Assembly: GCA_004322135.1 (NCBI GenBank)
Contig: SCSG01000002.1
Coordinates: 1-47,671 of the forward strand
Direction: 5' to 3'
Source: Burkholderiaceae bacterium
GTDB taxonomy: Bacteria; Pseudomonadota; Gammaproteobacteria; Burkholderiales; Burkholderiaceae_B
DNA length: 47,671 nt
Shown here: in pieces, positions 46,621-47,671 of the stretch
Layout of the letters: every line of letters starts with the position of its first letter
Numbering within the stretch: position 1 is the first letter of the stretch
Made by a program: the position numbers and the translations under genes
The notes under the pieces: model-generated
Database searches by the model: none
What the model was told of the DNA's origin: nothing
The model's input: the letters and a program-made list of their open reading frames with translations, nothing else

Positions 46621-47532
46621 ATGAAGATCGCTGTTCCTGACCTTATTTCCAATTCCTATTTTCCAGCCGTGGCGGCCGCCGAGCTGGGCATGTTCAAGGC
46701 AGAAGGGGTCGACATGACCCTCGAGCTCCTCTTCCCCGTGGACAAGACCTACGAGGCAATGCGGGACCACGAAATCGATTTCGTCGCCGGGTCCGCCCAC
46801 TCTGCGCTTGCCGCGTTTCCCGAGTGGAAGGGAGCCAAACTCATTTGCGCCCAGGCACAACATATGTACTGGTTTCTTGTTGTGCGATCCGACCTGAAGC
46901 CAAAACGCGGCGATCTGACCATCCTCAAGGGGAAACGAATCGGAGCCGCGCCGTGGGTTGACATGGGCCTGCAACAGTTGCTCCTTGCCGGGGGTATGAA
47001 GGCTGGCGACGTCGAGATAATGCCCGTGCCTGGGGCGGTCGGGAAAAGCGTCAATTTCGGGTTGACGGCAGCCCAGGCGCTGATAGACGGAAAGATAGAC
47101 GGATTCTGGGCCAATGGCATGGCCGCCGAAATCGCGGTAGAGGCAGGTGCCGGCACGGTTGTCGTGGACGCGCGACGCGGCGAAGGACCTGCTGGATGCA
47201 TCAACTACACGATGTCTTCAATCGCCACCACCGACGAACTGATAGCACGCGACCCGGCACAAGTCGCTGCCGTGGTTCGCGCCATCGTTCGCACTCAGAA
47301 AGCACTATGTGACAACCCCTCCCTGGCTGAGGAAGTCGGGAAAAAGGTCTTCCCCGCTCACGAAGCGGGCCTCATCACGAACCTCATCCGCCGTGACCTG
47401 CCCTATTATCGCCCCGAGATAACCGAGGAATTCGTCAAGGGCATGAACGCCTTTTCCCGTAACGTTGGAATCCTCAAGGGCGATCCCAAATACAACGAAG
47501 TGGTCGCCACACAGTTTCGAAACGAGTGGTGA
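46621..47532 (+). CDS. NMT1/THI5-like binding-protein-fold protein without a signal peptide
   Basis: A 303-residue protein with the fold of NMT1/THI5-like solute-binding proteins: MKIAVPDLISNSYFPAVAAA, followed by ELGMFKAEGVDMTLEL, DHEIDFVAGSAHSALAA and LTILKGKRIGAAPW. Unlike the other binding protein of the cluster, it has no signal sequence, so it should be cytoplasmic. Cytoplasmic proteins of this fold include enzymes such as 4,5-dihydroxyphthalate decarboxylase and the THI5 pyrimidine synthase. An enzymatic or ligand-sensing role is therefore possible. GAGGA precedes the ATG. A terminator follows. Confidence 0.82.
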   Translation: MKIAVPDLISNSYFPAVAAAELGMFKAEGVDMTLELLFPVDKTYEAMRDHEIDFVAGSAHSALAAFPEWKGAKLICAQAQHMYWFLVVRSDLKPKRGDLTILKGKRIGAAPWVDMGLQQLLLAGGMKAGDVEIMPVPGAVGKSVNFGLTAAQALIDGKIDGFWANGMAAEIAVEAGAGTVVVDARRGEGPAGCINYTMSSIATTDELIARDPAQVAAVVRAIVRTQKALCDNPSLAEEVGKKVFPAHEAGLITNLIRRDLPYYRPEITEEFVKGMNAFSRNVGILKGDPKYNEVVATQFRNEW

Positions 47533-47541
47533 TACCGTCTC

Positions 47542-47569
47542 GTCCGCGCCGCTCGGCGCGGACTGTTTT
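47542..47569 (+). terminator. Rho-independent terminator at the end of the catabolic cluster
   Basis: A 9-bp perfect stem, GTCCGCGCC / GGCGCGGAC, with a GCTC loop, is followed by TGTTTT. It starts 10 bp after the stop of the last gene, marking the likely end of the transcript. Confidence 0.8.
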
Positions 47570-47658
47570 GGTATTCAAACGTTAGTCGACCGATAATTTT
47601 GGTCGGCAGCAGCAACGACAATGCTGCCAGCGAGTCGGCCGCTCACACCACGCCGACT

Positions 47659-47671
47659 AGATCGGAAGAGC
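47659..47671 (+). other. Illumina adapter sequence (assembly artefact)
   Basis: The final 13 bases, AGATCGGAAGAGC, are identical to the start of the standard Illumina TruSeq adapter. They are almost certainly untrimmed adapter at a contig end and not genomic DNA. Confidence 0.93.

Overview
The window looks like chromosomal DNA of a betaproteobacterium, most likely an Alcaligenaceae (Bordetella/Achromobacter/Pusillimonas-like) member of Burkholderiales. This rests on the order ribB-like, ribH, nusB, thiL, pgpA, pncC next to pyrF, on a CIRCE-controlled groESL operon, on the split pntA genes, and on overall base and codon use. The species cannot be named from sequence alone. The last 13 bases match the standard Illumina adapter, so the right edge is a contig end and those bases are not genomic.

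Layout. 1-5.2 kb: a MarR regulator and a DHA2-type drug exporter, then small genes (a protein with an internal repeat, a zinc-ribbon membrane protein, DsbA, a His-rich secreted protein, a double CDGSH iron-sulfur protein). 5.3-14.5 kb, minus strand: a defence and stability island with vapBC, a complete type I restriction-modification operon (hsdM-hsdS-abi-like-hsdR) and a ParE-type toxin-antitoxin pair. Scattered among these are relics of an IS66 transposase and a HAD hydrolase, plus IS-end-like repeats. 14.7-16.9 kb: groES-groEL with CIRCE, promoter and terminator. 17-27.3 kb: housekeeping genes (motility-like peptide, dgkA, pyrF, pncC, pgpA, thiL, nusB, ribH, ribB-like, CYTH-CHAD, ftsY, rsmD, coaD). 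27.4-31.4 kb: a 164-bp palindromic MITE-like element, a MOSC N-terminal domain gene coupled to a large AsmA protein, and a YidB-family gene. 31.7-35.5 kb: the three-gene proton-translocating transhydrogenase and a convergent NDUFA9-like gene.

35.8-47.5 kb is the most distinctive region: twelve same-strand genes that look like one uptake and catabolic unit. They are a flavin reductase and its HpaB-type monooxygenase, an ABC importer (one secreted binding protein, one ATPase, two permeases), two tandem isochorismatase-fold cysteine hydrolases, a UbiD-family decarboxylase, an MFS transporter, a MarR regulator, and a binding-protein-fold protein without a signal peptide. The set suggests import, decarboxylation, flavin-dependent oxygenation and C-N hydrolysis of a small, probably nitrogen-containing aromatic or heteroaromatic acid. 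The substrate is not determined by the sequence; a pyrrole- or pyridine-carboxylate type compound is a hypothesis.
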